Source: Streptomyces globisporus
Lineage (GTDB): Bacteria; Actinomycetota; Actinomycetes; Streptomycetales; Streptomycetaceae
DNA: 64,000 bases
Direction: 5' to 3'
NCBI RefSeq assembly: GCF_003501885.1
Contig: NZ_QWFA01000036.1
Coordinates: 1 to 64,000 of the forward strand
Position numbers and translations under genes: made by a program. Positions 9,708 through 17,611 of this stretch are shown in pieces (position 1 is the first letter of the stretch; every line of letters begins with the position of its first letter). Under the pieces are notes generated by a model. It was given only the letters and a program-made list of their open reading frames with translations. It had not been told where the DNA came from and did no database searches.

Positions 9708-10096
9708 AAACCATCCTGAACATCATCTGGCTGATCCTCTGCGGATTCTGGATGTTCCTCGGCTACCTGCTCGCGGGCGTCCTGCTCTGCATCACCATCA
9801 TCGGCATCCCCTTCGGCGTGGCCGCCTTCCGGATCGGCGTCTACGCCCTCTGGCCGTTCGGCTACACCGTCGTCGACCGCCGGGACGCGGGCTCGCCCTC
9901 CTGCGCGGGCAACGTCCTCTGGCTGATCCTCGCCGGCTGGTGGCTCGCCCTCGGCCACATCACCACGGGCATCGCGCTGTGCATCACCATCATCGGGATC
10001 CCCCTGGGCATCGCCAACTTCAAGCTGATCCCCGTCTCCCTCATGCCCTTCGGCAAGGAGATCGTCCCCTCGGACCAGCCCTTCGCCACCCGCTGA
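9704..10096 (+). CDS. YccF-family inner-membrane protein
   Basis: A 130-aa membrane protein of the YccF (DUF307) type, made of two similar halves. Each half has a W(L/F)ILCG-type helix followed by the near-identical stretch [10 protein letters not shown] or [10 protein letters not shown], then a short soluble turn ending in (W/M)PFG. The internal duplication is visible directly. Function is unknown; YccF proteins are small polytopic membrane proteins. GTG overlaps the htpX stop by 4 nt (GTGA), so it is probably cotranscribed and coupled with the protease. Confidence 0.88.
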   Translation: MKTILNIIWLILCGFWMFLGYLLAGVLLCITIIGIPFGVAAFRIGVYALWPFGYTVVDRRDAGSPSCAGNVLWLILAGWWLALGHITTGIALCITIIGIPLGIANFKLIPVSLMPFGKEIVPSDQPFATR

Positions 10097-10183
10097 CCGG
10101 TCGAGTCCGGCGCCCCCGAGGAACCGAACACCTGCCCGCCGCGTCTTGGAGTTCAAGACGAAGCAAGGGGTAGGTGCAGCGAC

Positions 10184-10456
10184 ATGGGCATCATCAGTTG
10201 GATCATTCTCGGCCTGCTCGCCGGACTCATAGCCAAGATCCTCCTCCCGGGACGTGACCCGGGCGGCATCATCGGCACCACCCTCATCGGCATCGCCGGG
10301 GCCTTCGTCGGCGGCTGGCTCTCCAGCCAGTTCCTCGACCGCCCCATCAGCAACGACTTCTACGACACCGCGACCTGGATCGCCGCCATCGCCGGCTCCC
10401 TGGTCCTGCTGATCGCCTACCGGCTGCTGTTCGGCCACTCCCGCGACCGCCGCTGA
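10184..10456 (+). CDS. GlsB/YeaQ/YmgE-family stress membrane protein
   Basis: A 90-aa protein of the transglycosylase-associated (GlsB/YeaQ/YmgE) family. It has the glycine-rich motif GLLAGLIAKILLPGRDPGGIIGTTLIGIAGAFVGGWL and three hydrophobic segments; the last spans about residues 63-82. Family members are stress-induced membrane peptides with unclear biochemistry. AAGCAAGGGG (10162-10171) supplies a weak ribosome site. It ends 30 nt before the convergent alkB stop, with no T-rich terminator seen between them. Confidence 0.87.
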   Translation: MGIISWIILGLLAGLIAKILLPGRDPGGIIGTTLIGIAGAFVGGWLSSQFLDRPISNDFYDTATWIAAIAGSLVLLIAYRLLFGHSRDRR

Positions 10457-10486
10457 CCGTCGCCGTCCGGGTCGGGCCACGCTCTC

Positions 10487-11224
10487 CTACGCGTCCCCCG
10501 ACGCCATCCCGGTCTCCCGCAGCGTCAGGTTCAACCGGCCGGCCCGCAGCCCCGCTGCCGGGTCGGCCGTTCCCGTGTACACCTTCGGCACCCCGTGGAA
10601 CGCGAACCGCGACGGCCCGCCGAAGACGAACAGATCCCCGGACGCCAACTCCACATCCGTGTAGGGCTGCCCGCGTCCCTTCGTGTTCCCGAAGCGGAAC
10701 ACACACCTCGCCCCGATGCTCAACGACACCACAGGAGCGCTCGACCGCTCCTCCTTGTCCTGATGCATCCCCATCCGCGCGGCGTCGTCATAGAAGTTGA
10801 TGAGCGCGGTGTCCGGCGCGAACGCCCGTGCCGCGCCCTCGTCCCCGTACGCCTCGGCCACCGCCGCCCGCCCCAGGTCGCCCAGCCAGTCCGGGAACGC
10901 GGCCACCCGGGCGCCGTTCACATCGTCGGCCGTACGCGCGTACCGGTACGGCTGCCAGTGCCACCCCAGGCACACCGTCCGCACCGACATCACCCCGCCG
11001 CCCGGCAGCACGGTGTGCCGCAACGGGACCGGCCCCCGTGCCCACTGACGGCACGCCACCACCAACTCCGCCCGCTGCTCCACCGCAAGCCACTCCGGCA
11101 CATGGACGGCCCCCGGCGCCACGACCGTACGCGGCCGCCGGAACAGACCGTCGGAGGAAGGGCCGCCCGAGGAGGGGCCCTCGGGGGAGGGGCCGTCAGA
11201 GGGCGGCGGGGGCGCGGGAGTCAC
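10487..11224 (-). CDS. alkB: AlkB-like 2-oxoglutarate/Fe(II) dioxygenase
   Basis: Oxidative demethylase that repairs N-alkylated bases in DNA or RNA. The 245-aa product has the iron triad His154-x-Asp156 (GMHQDKEE) and His210 (RFAFHGV). 2-oxoglutarate-binding arginines lie in GRLNLTLRE (Arg230, Arg236), and the nucleotide-lid region is WHWQPYRY. The first 26 residues are a Ser/Gly/Pro repeat-like extension before the fold begins. GTG overlaps the stop of the upstream ogt gene by 4 nt, so the two repair enzymes are translationally coupled, echoing the E. coli ada-alkB operon. Confidence 0.92.
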   Translation of the reverse strand: MTPAPPPPSDGPSPEGPSSGGPSSDGLFRRPRTVVAPGAVHVPEWLAVEQRAELVVACRQWARGPVPLRHTVLPGGGVMSVRTVCLGWHWQPYRYARTADDVNGARVAAFPDWLGDLGRAAVAEAYGDEGAARAFAPDTALINFYDDAARMGMHQDKEERSSAPVVSLSIGARCVFRFGNTKGRGQPYTDVELASGDLFVFGGPSRFAFHGVPKVYTGTADPAAGLRAGRLNLTLRETGMASGDA

Positions 11225-11757
11225 GACTCGGACCGCCCCGCACGGCCCTCGATCCCCAGCAGCAGCTTCTTCCGCTCCAGCCCGCCCGCGTACCCCCGCA
11301 GCGCCCCGTCCGCCCCGATCACCCGGTGGCACGGCCGCACGACCAGCAGCGGATTGCGCCCGATCGCCGTGCCCACGGCCCGCACCCCCGCGCCCGAGGC
11401 GCCGACCTGTGCCGCGACCTGCCCGTACGACACCGTGCTCCCGTACGGGATCGACTCCAGCACCGCCCAGACCCGCCGCTGGAACTCCGTGCCCAGACCC
11501 TCGGCCAGCGGCACGTCGAATCGCGTCGAACGCCCCGCGAAGTACGCCTCCAACTGCCGGGCGACGTCCGCGAACGCCTCGGGGGCGTGCCGCCAGCCGT
11601 CCTGGACGGCCACGCCGCCCTTCTGGCCGGGCACGGACAACGAACGCAACCGGACGCCACCGGCCGCATCCGCGTCGTCCGTCGCCGACGTCGCCTCGCC
11701 GACCAGCAGCAACTCGCCCAGCGGGCTCTCCACCCGCGCGTACACCGTCGTCGTCAT
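11221..11757 (-). CDS. ogt: O6-alkylguanine-DNA alkyltransferase
   Basis: Suicide methyltransferase that moves alkyl groups from O6-guanine to its own cysteine. The active site is RPCHRVI with Cys143; the helix-turn-helix segment YGSTVSYGQVAAQVGASGAGVRAVGTAIGRNP, with the arginine finger, precedes it. At 178 aa it is a stand-alone Ogt without the Ada N-terminal domain, so it should not be the methylation-triggered activator. ATG follows an AGAAGG site. It is the first of a two-gene unit with alkB; yajQ lies 182 nt upstream on the same strand. Confidence 0.94.
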   Translation of the reverse strand: MTTTVYARVESPLGELLLVGEATSATDDADAAGGVRLRSLSVPGQKGGVAVQDGWRHAPEAFADVARQLEAYFAGRSTRFDVPLAEGLGTEFQRRVWAVLESIPYGSTVSYGQVAAQVGASGAGVRAVGTAIGRNPLLVVRPCHRVIGADGALRGYAGGLERKKLLLGIEGRAGRSES

Positions 11758-11939
11758 GCCTTCTCACTTCCCCGGTCCGTACGGTCAGTCTGCGCCTGTC
11801 CGCCCCACCGTCACCGGCGGAATTCGGACATCGCATCCGAACGCTTCGCATCCCCCGCACGGGCCGGAAACACGGAGAGGCACGCCGTCGAGGTCGGCCC
11901 CGGCGGTGTGCCCCCGTGTACGGCAGTCGACTGCCGTGA

Positions 11940-12428
11940 CTACCGGTAGTTCACGAACTGGATCGCGAACTCGAAGTCCTTGCCCTTCAGCAGCGCCTGA
12001 ACGGCCTGGAGGTCGTCCCGGCTCTTCGAGCTGACGCGCAGCTCGTCGCCCTGGACCTGCGCCTTGACGCCCTTCGGACCCTCGTCGCGGATCGTCTTCG
12101 CCACCTTCTTGGCGTTCTCCTGGGAGATGCCTTCCTCGATCGTGGCGAAGATCTTGTACTCCTTGCCGGAGAGCTGCGGCTCACCGGCGTCCAGCGACTT
12201 CAGCGAGATCCCGCGCTTGATCAGCTTGGACTGGAAGATGTCGAGGATGGCCTTGACGCGCTCCTCGCCGTTCGCCTCCATCAGGATCTTCTCGCCCGAC
12301 CACGAGATCGAGGCGCCCGTGCCCTTGAAGTCGTAGCGCTGGGAGATCTCCTTGGCGGCCTGGTTGAGGGCGTTGTCGACCTCCTGCCGCTCGACCTTCG
12401 AGACGATGTCGAAACTGGAGTCGGCCAT
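11940..12428 (-). CDS. yajQ: YajQ-family nucleotide-binding protein
   Basis: A 162-aa YajQ (UPF0234) protein made of two RNP-like folds. Characteristic pieces are the N-terminal [38 protein letters not shown] and the C-terminal [47 protein letters not shown]. Members bind nucleic acid or nucleotides, and some bind cyclic-di-GMP; the role in this organism is unknown. The ATG was chosen at MADSSFD because an upstream in-frame extension has no family similarity and GGAG (12433-12436 on the minus strand) fits as ribosome site. Confidence 0.93.
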   Translation of the reverse strand: MADSSFDIVSKVERQEVDNALNQAAKEISQRYDFKGTGASISWSGEKILMEANGEERVKAILDIFQSKLIKRGISLKSLDAGEPQLSGKEYKIFATIEEGISQENAKKVAKTIRDEGPKGVKAQVQGDELRVSSKSRDDLQAVQALLKGKDFEFAIQFVNYR

Positions 12429-12594
12429 GACGTGTGGCTCCTTGCGTCGAATGTGCGTGGGGATACAGGCCAAAGCCTAGCCACCGCCGCACCCTCCGGG
12501 CGCTGATCAATGAGGTGGCGGAGCACCCCTGGCCATCGGGTATTGTTTACGTCGTCGCCAAGGAGCTCACCACGAGATCCAACGCGTCGTTCGA

Positions 12595-12676
<82 letters not shown>

Positions 12677-12683
12677 CGCGAAC

Positions 12684-12717
12684 GAAGCCCCCGACCGGTT
12701 GTCCGGTCGGGGGCTTC
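12684..12717 (+). terminator. terminator of tRNA-Tyr
   Basis: Perfect 15-bp stem (12684-12698 with 12703-12717) with a TTGT loop, beginning 7 nt after the tRNA. There is no long T run, as is usual in Streptomyces. It also faces the convergent reductase gene that ends at 12763. Confidence 0.8.
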
Positions 12718-12762
12718 CTCGTTGTCCGAAGAGGGCGGCGTGCCGCAGGGATCCGGCGCGGA

Positions 12763-13419
12763 TCAGTTGCCCGCGACGTCCTTCACGGCCACCGTCACGG
12801 GCACGTTCCCGGAGATCGCCTCCAGGGTGAGGCCCGCCGTCGCCGGGGTGTCCAGCAGCTCCAGCAGCGTGGCCGCCACGTCGTCGCGGGGGATCGGGCC
12901 ACGGCCCGTCGAGGCGGCCAGGAGGACCTGTCCGGTGCCCGCGTCATTCGTCAGCATGCCGGGGCGCAGGATCGTCCAGTCCAGCGCCGTGCGGGAGCGA
13001 ACGGCCGCGTCCGCGGCGCCCTTGGCCCGCAGATACACGTCGAAGACCTCGTCGCCGGGGTGGTCGGGGTCGGCGCCCATCGAGGAGACGACGAGGTAAC
13101 GGCGGACGCCCGCCGCCTCGGCCGCGTCGGCGAACAGCACGGCCGCGTCACGGTCGACGGTGTCCTTGCGGGCGGTGCCGCTGTTCGGCCCGGCGCCCGC
13201 CGCGAAGACGGCCGCGTCCGCGCCGCGCAGCACCTCCGCGGTCTGCTCCACGGTGGCCGATTCGAGGTCCAGCACGACGGGTTCGGCGCCGGCGTCGGTC
13301 AGGTCCTGACTCTGTTGGGGGTTGCGGATGATCCCTACGGCTTCATCCCCGCGTGCGGCGAGCAGCCGCTCCAGCCGCAGTGCGATCTGTCCGTGTCCAC
13401 CTGCGATGACAATGCGCAT
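12763..13419 (-). CDS. NAD(P)-binding atypical SDR reductase
   Basis: A 218-aa Rossmann-fold protein of the atypical short-chain dehydrogenase / NAD(P)H-binding class. The nucleotide motif is IAGGHGQIALRLERLL at residues 4-19; VVSSMGAD and ILRPGMLTNDAG mark the later strand and substrate loop. No Tyr-x3-Lys catalytic pair is evident, as in the YwnB/HSCARG group that often act as redox sensors or quinone reductases. Start ATG at MRIVIAG. It lies convergent to tRNA-Tyr and downstream of the amidohydrolase gene on the same strand. A distant relative sits at 17612-18247. Confidence 0.88.
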   Translation of the reverse strand: MRIVIAGGHGQIALRLERLLAARGDEAVGIIRNPQQSQDLTDAGAEPVVLDLESATVEQTAEVLRGADAAVFAAGAGPNSGTARKDTVDRDAAVLFADAAEAAGVRRYLVVSSMGADPDHPGDEVFDVYLRAKGAADAAVRSRTALDWTILRPGMLTNDAGTGQVLLAASTGRGPIPRDDVAATLLELLDTPATAGLTLEAISGNVPVTVAVKDVAGN

Positions 13420-13453
13420 ACCTCCGACCGTACGCCCGGGGACGGGGTCGCGC

Positions 13454-14749
13454 TCAGTTCCTAGGCCCGGCGCCCGGGTCGGGCCTGCCCTGGCGCGGAA
13501 GTCCGCCGAGGCCCGCGGCGGCGTCGGCGTCGGAGTCGCAGTACTCGCGTACGGCGCTGGTACGGGCCACGATCCGGCCGCGGTGGATGACGATGCGGCT
13601 GTACGCGAGGGAGAGCGCCGCGGAGAGCCGTTCGCCGCGTACGGCGAGGAGTTCGGCCGGGAAGCCCGCCTCGACGCGTACGTCGGGCAGGCCGAGGGCC
13701 GCGCGGGCGCTCGTGGAGACCAGACCGTACGCCTGCTCGGCGCGCAGCCCCGCCTGCGAGGCGAGGAGGTAGGCGGCTTCGAGCGGATCGCCGCGGCCGA
13801 CCGGATTGGCCGTGTCCCGCAGCGCGCCGCTGCCCGCCGTGACGTGCACGCCTGCGGAGCGCAGGAGGCGTACGGGGGCGGTCGTCCGGCGGTCGGAACC
13901 GGCGCAGCCGCCCTGGGGCAGGCAGACCACGGTGATCCCGGCGGCGGCGAGCCGGTCGGCCGCGCGGGCCGCCGCGTCCAGGGGAAGGTGGGCCAGACCG
14001 GCGCAGGGGCCGAGGGCGACATCCGGGCGCAGCCCGGCGGCCATCGCGGCGAGCCGGGCCAGCCGGGCGGGGTCGTCGGCGTCGGTGTGCAGGTCCACGG
14101 GCAAGCCGTGCTCGGCGGCGATCTCCAGGACGGCTTCGGTGTAGCCCGTGGGGTCGGGGTCGAGGTCGGGGCAGCCGCCGACGACGGCCGCGCCCATCTT
14201 CACCGCGTCCCTGAGCATCGCGAGGCTGTCCGCTCCCGCTACGCCGGTGAGGAGCCGGGGGACCGCGACGGGCATCACGTCGGCGAGGCCGCGCAGGGCG
14301 CGCCGGGTCTGCAGGACGGCTTCGAGCGGGGCGAGGCCCTGGACGTCTCCGACGCGTACGTGGGTGCGCAGGGCGGTGGCGCCGTGGCCGAGTTGGAGCA
14401 GGGCCGCCTCCGTGGCGCGGCGCTGGATGTCCTCGGCGCGGTGGGACGCGGGGCCCGGGCTGTCGGGGCCCAGACTGTCCGCGGTGAGGGCGGTGTCGCT
14501 GTGGGCGTGGGGTTCGGCCGGGGCGGGGAGCAGCAGATAGCCGCGGAGGTCGATCCGGGGGCCGCGGGCGGTGAGGCTGCCCGCGGTGCCGACTGCCTCG
14601 ATCCGGCTGCCGCTCAGGCGTACGTCCACGGCCCGGCCGTCGGAGAGGCGGGCGCCGCCGAGGACGAGGGCGGGGGTGTCGGCGGTGGTGGCTGCGTCGG
14701 CGCTGTCGGGCGCGTTGTCGTCGGGCCGCCGTGGCTGACTGTCAGGCAT
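13454..14749 (-). CDS. amidohydrolase-superfamily protein, catalytic motifs degraded
   Basis: A 431-aa protein of the cytosine-deaminase-like amidohydrolase group. Clear family features are the N-terminal beta-sandwich edge (LVLGGARLSDGRAVDVRLSGSRIEAVG), the metal motif PHAH at His81/His83, VDLHTDADDP with His221, and RDTANPVGRGDPLEAAYLLA. In active deaminases the HxxE after the third metal ligand, a later metal-binding His, and the Asp of the (T/S)D motif are conserved. Here they read HTDA, LGPCAGLAHL and AGSGALRD, so the Glu, His and Asp appear lost. It may be a non-catalytic or divergent homologue. It ends 34 nt before the start of the reductase gene on the same strand. Confidence 0.8.
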   Translation of the reverse strand: MPDSQPRRPDDNAPDSADAATTADTPALVLGGARLSDGRAVDVRLSGSRIEAVGTAGSLTARGPRIDLRGYLLLPAPAEPHAHSDTALTADSLGPDSPGPASHRAEDIQRRATEAALLQLGHGATALRTHVRVGDVQGLAPLEAVLQTRRALRGLADVMPVAVPRLLTGVAGADSLAMLRDAVKMGAAVVGGCPDLDPDPTGYTEAVLEIAAEHGLPVDLHTDADDPARLARLAAMAAGLRPDVALGPCAGLAHLPLDAAARAADRLAAAGITVVCLPQGGCAGSDRRTTAPVRLLRSAGVHVTAGSGALRDTANPVGRGDPLEAAYLLASQAGLRAEQAYGLVSTSARAALGLPDVRVEAGFPAELLAVRGERLSAALSLAYSRIVIHRGRIVARTSAVREYCDSDADAAAGLGGLPRQGRPDPGAGPRN

Positions 14750-14963
14750 CGCGCTCCTGGGAGGGGTGCAAGATCACACGGAGTGACCACACCCTAGGGG
14801 CGTGCGGGGGCGGCTTCCGGGAGGAGCGGAATAGTCGCACTAATGCGCCTGCGTCGGCTGTGGACCCGGCCGGGTCCGGATGCGGACGCGTCCTGGATCA
14901 AGCCCTGATCAGGGGGTGTGGGAGGCCCCGGACGGGGGGCCGGAGGATGCGGCACAAACGGAT

Positions 14964-14993
14964 TTGGGCAACCGGCCGAGGACCGTGTAATGT
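14964..14993 (+). promoter_or_regulatory. promoter of tRNA-Thr/tRNA-Met unit
   Basis: TTGGGC (14964-14969), an 18-nt spacer and TAATGT (14988-14993), ending 11 nt before the tRNA-Thr gene. This is a plausible HrdB-type promoter. The rest of the 255-nt gap 14750-15004 shows no gene. Confidence 0.5.
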
Positions 14994-15004
14994 CTTCATC
15001 GCTC

Positions 15005-15077
15005 GCCCCAATAGCTCAGTCGGTAGAGCGTCTCCATGGTAAGGAGAAGGTCTGCGGTTCGATTCCGCATTGGGGCT
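15005..15077 (+). tRNA. tRNA-Thr (GGU)
   Basis: A 73-nt cloverleaf with acceptor stem GCCCCAA/TTGGGGC, anticodon GGT at 15038-15040 (position 34 of the tRNA), and T loop TTCGATT. The 3' CCA is not encoded. It heads a tRNA-Thr, tRNA-Met, rpmG, hadA, hadB order that I recall is also found in Mycobacterium. Confidence 0.96.
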
Positions 15078-15092
15078 CTGGTGATCGGGAAT

Positions 15093-15108
15093 CCCCGCTT
15101 CGGCGGGG
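15093..15108 (+). other. short stem-loop between tRNAs
   Basis: CCCCGC/GCGGGG with a TTCG tetraloop between tRNA-Thr and tRNA-Met. Six base pairs and no T run; it may be a processing signal or weak terminator. Confidence 0.45.
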
Positions 15109-15122
15109 GGACTCATCATCAA

Positions 15123-15195
15123 AGCGGTGTAGCTCAGTCGGTAGAGCAAGCGGCTCATAATCGCTGTGTCACCGGTTCAAGTCCGGTCACCGCTA
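15123..15195 (+). tRNA. tRNA-Met (CAU), elongator-like
   Basis: A 73-nt cloverleaf with acceptor stem AGCGGTG/CACCGCT. The anticodon CAT is at 15156-15158, exactly tRNA position 34, and the T loop is TTCAAGT. The first base pair A:T is a normal pair rather than the mismatched 1-72 position of bacterial initiator tRNA, so it reads as elongator Met. Ile with lysidine-modified CAU cannot be ruled out from sequence alone. CCA is not encoded. Confidence 0.9.
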
Positions 15196-15200
15196 CTAAC

Positions 15201-15243
15201 GGTAGCCGATTGTTGGGTCGGTCCTTCGATCGGCTACCCTTTT
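15201..15243 (+). terminator. terminator of tRNA unit
   Basis: Perfect 10-bp stem (15201-15210 with 15229-15238) followed by CTTTT. It lies 5 nt after tRNA-Met and upstream of rpmG. Confidence 0.75.
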
Positions 15244-15283
15244 ATGCGTTCATCCGTCCAACGTCCGTCCAAGGAGCACTCAC

Positions 15284-15448
15284 GTGGCTGCCACCGACGT
15301 CCGCCCGAAGATCACGCTGGCCTGCGTGGAGTGCAAGGAGCGGAACTACATCACCAAGAAGAACCGGCGTAACAACCCGGACCGTCTTGAGATGAAGAAG
15401 CACTGCCCGCGCTGCAACTCGCACACCGCGCACCGCGAAACGCGCTGA
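15284..15448 (+). CDS. rpmG: 50S ribosomal protein L33, zinc form
   Basis: A 54-aa L33 of the large subunit, located near the E site. Cys14/Cys17 (ACVECKE) and Cys41/Cys44 (HCPRCN) form the zinc ribbon, so this is the zinc-containing (C+) isoform. GTG is chosen for the AAGGAG site at 15271-15276 and the family N-terminus [13 protein letters not shown]. It precedes the HadA/HadB-type genes, an arrangement shared with mycobacteria. Confidence 0.95.
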
Positions 15449-15572
15449 ATCAGGCTCGTACACGAGGCCGTCCCCTCTGGGGGCGGCCTCGTGTCGTTGT
15501 ATGAGGTCGTTCCCCGCACGGGGGCGTGCCCTTGTCCGTCTTTCACCAGGTTTCTCAGGAGGTAGCGAGCTC

Positions 15573-16025
15573 ATGGCGCTCGACCAGTCCTTCGTGGGGC
15601 GGACCTATCCGCCCACTCCGGCGTACGAGGTCGGCCGGGAGAAGATCCGCGAGTTCGCCGAGGCGGTGGGCGACACCCACCCGGCGTACGTCGACCGGGA
15701 GGCCGCCCGTGAGCTCGGTCACGCCGATGTGATCGCGCCGCCCACGTTCGTCTTCTCGATCACCTACCGGGCCGCCGGAGTGGTGGTCCAGGACCCGCAG
15801 CTGGGCCTGGACTACAGCCGTGTGGTCCACGGGGACCAGAAGTTCAGTTACGTGCGTCCGGTGCGGGCGGGGGACCGGCTGACGGTCACGTCGACGATCG
15901 AGAGCATCAAGTCCCTGGCGGGCAACGACGTTCTCGACATTCGCGGGGACGTGCACGACGAGGCCGGTGAGCTGGTGGTCACGGCGGTCACGAAGCTGGT
16001 GGCGCGCGCCGCCGAGGAGGCGTGA
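15573..16025 (+). CDS. hadA: MaoC-like (R)-hydratase subunit, HadA/UPF0336 type
   Basis: A 150-aa hot-dog-fold protein with the N-terminal MaoC/FAS1-like dehydratase pattern (SFVGRTYPPTPAYEVGREKIREFAEAVGD, APPTFVFSI, VVHGDQKFSYVRPVRAGD). In Mycobacterium the orthologous HadA pairs with HadB to dehydrate 3-hydroxyacyl-ACP in FAS-II. Streptomyces has no mycolic acids, so the substrate here is unknown. The usual catalytic Asp-His hydratase pair appears in the partner gene rather than here. AGGAGG (15557-15562) is the likely ribosome site. The stop overlaps the next ATG by one base. Confidence 0.85.
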   Translation: MALDQSFVGRTYPPTPAYEVGREKIREFAEAVGDTHPAYVDREAARELGHADVIAPPTFVFSITYRAAGVVVQDPQLGLDYSRVVHGDQKFSYVRPVRAGDRLTVTSTIESIKSLAGNDVLDIRGDVHDEAGELVVTAVTKLVARAAEEA

Positions 16026-16453
16026 TGACGGCGAAGGTCCCTTACGGGTCGGTCGAGGTCGGCACCGAGCTGCCGGCGCAGTCGTTCCCGGTGACACGGG
16101 CCACGCTCGTGCAGTACGCGGGCGCCTCGGGCGACTTCAACCCGATCCACTGGAACGAGAAGTTCGCGCGCGAGGTCGGACTGCCGGACGTGATCGCGCA
16201 CGGCATGTTCACGATGGCCGAGGCGGTCCGGGTCGTCACGGACTGGGCCGGCGACCCGGGCGCGGTCGTCGACTACGGGGTGCGGTTCACCAAGCCGGTC
16301 GTCGTGCCCAACGACGACAAGGGCGCCCTGATCGAGGTCAGCGGCAAGGTCGCGGCGAAGCTGGACGACAACCTGGTCCGGGTGGACCTGGTCGCCGTGT
16401 GCGACGGCAAGAAGGTGCTGGGGATGTCCCGGGCCGTGGTCCGGCTGGCCTGA
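16025..16453 (+). CDS. hadB: MaoC-like (R)-hydratase catalytic subunit, HadB type
   Basis: A 142-aa hot-dog-fold protein with the hydratase 2 motif ASGDFNPIHWNEKFAREVGLPDVIAHGMFTMA, including the catalytic Asp and His of the YxxxSGDxNPxH signature. It probably forms a heterodimer with the product of the preceding gene. ATG at 16025 is preferred over GTG at 16022 because GGAGG ends at 16020, leaving 4 nt rather than 1. Coupled to hadA by TGATG. Confidence 0.88.
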   Translation: MTAKVPYGSVEVGTELPAQSFPVTRATLVQYAGASGDFNPIHWNEKFAREVGLPDVIAHGMFTMAEAVRVVTDWAGDPGAVVDYGVRFTKPVVVPNDDKGALIEVSGKVAAKLDDNLVRVDLVAVCDGKKVLGMSRAVVRLA

Positions 16454-16539
16454 GACGCGGCCCTCTGAGCCGCCCGCCCCCGGCGTACGGTCCGTGGCCC
16501 CGCACGAGCGGCGGGGGCGCGGACCGTACTCTTGTCCCC

Positions 16540-17595
16540 GTGCAGGAACTCCACGACGCCCCCCTCGCCCCCCTGACCACCTTCCGGCTCGGCGGCCCCG
16601 CCGCCCGGCTGCTGACCGCCACGACCGACGCCGAGGTGATCGCCGCCGTCCGCGAGGCCGACGCGAGCGGCACCCCGCTGCTCGTCATCGGCGGCGGCTC
16701 CAACCTGGTCATCGGGGACAAGGGCTTCGACGGCACCGCGCTGCGCATCGCCACCAAGGGCTTCGAGCTCTCCGGTACGTCGCTGGAGCTGGCGGCCGGA
16801 GAGGTGTGGACCGACGCGGTCGCCCGGACCGTCGAGGCGGGTCTCGCGGGCATCGAGTGCCTGGCGGGCATCCCCGGATCCGCGGGCGCGACACCCATTC
16901 AGAACGTCGGCGCGTACGGACAGGAGGTGTCCTCCACCATCACGGAGGTCGTCGCCTACGACCGGCGCACCCGGGAGACCGTGACGATTCCGAACACGGA
17001 GTGCGCGTTTTCGTACCGGCACAGCCGCTTCAAGGCCGAACCCGACCGGTTCGTGGTGCTGCGTGTCCGATTCGAGCTGGAAGAGGCCGACGGGCTCTCC
17101 GCGCCCCTCAAGTACCCCGAAACGGCCAGGGCCATGGGCGTCGAACAGGGCGACCGCGTGCCGCTGCCGGCCGCCCGCGAGACCGTCCTGCGGCTGCGCG
17201 CGGGCAAGGGCATGGTGCTGGACCCGGAGGACCACGACACCTGGTCCGCGGGGTCCTTCTTCACCAACCCGATCCTCGGACCGGCCGCCTTCCAGGAGTT
17301 CCTCGGCCGGGTCCACGACCGCCTCGGACCGGACGTGACGCCCCCCGCGTTCCCCGCCGAGGACGGCCGCACCAAGACCTCGGCGGCCTGGCTGATCGAC
17401 CGGGCCGGATTCACCAAGGGGTACGGCGGCGGCCCCGCCCGGATCTCCACCAAGCACACCCTCGCCCTCACCAACCGGGGCGCGGCCACCACCGAGGACC
17501 TGCTCGCCCTGGCCCGCGAGGTTGTCGCCGGAGTGCACGCGGCCTTCGGCGTCACCCTCGTCAACGAGCCGGTGACGGTCGGCGTCAGCCTGTAG
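16540..17595 (+). CDS. murB: UDP-N-acetylenolpyruvoylglucosamine reductase
   Basis: MurB reduces UDP-GlcNAc-enolpyruvate to UDP-MurNAc in peptidoglycan synthesis, using FAD and NADPH. The 351-aa cytosolic protein shows LTTFRLGGPA, the FAD-binding VIGGGSNLVIGDKGFDG, GIPGSAGATPIQNVGAYGQEV, the substrate arginine in YRHSRFK, the catalytic serine in SAGSFFTNP and the terminal glutamate in LVNEPVTVGV. It is a type I MurB by loop content. GTG matches the family start; the more distant upstream extension overlaps hadB. Confidence 0.96.
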   Translation: MQELHDAPLAPLTTFRLGGPAARLLTATTDAEVIAAVREADASGTPLLVIGGGSNLVIGDKGFDGTALRIATKGFELSGTSLELAAGEVWTDAVARTVEAGLAGIECLAGIPGSAGATPIQNVGAYGQEVSSTITEVVAYDRRTRETVTIPNTECAFSYRHSRFKAEPDRFVVLRVRFELEEADGLSAPLKYPETARAMGVEQGDRVPLPAARETVLRLRAGKGMVLDPEDHDTWSAGSFFTNPILGPAAFQEFLGRVHDRLGPDVTPPAFPAEDGRTKTSAAWLIDRAGFTKGYGGGPARISTKHTLALTNRGAATTEDLLALAREVVAGVHAAFGVTLVNEPVTVGVSL

Positions 17596-17611
17596 CGCCT
17601 CGGACACGCGG

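Noticed and set aside
15123-15195. Initiator tRNA-Met
   Set aside because: Acceptor positions 1-72 form a normal A:T pair and the anticodon stem lacks the three G:C pairs expected of an initiator.
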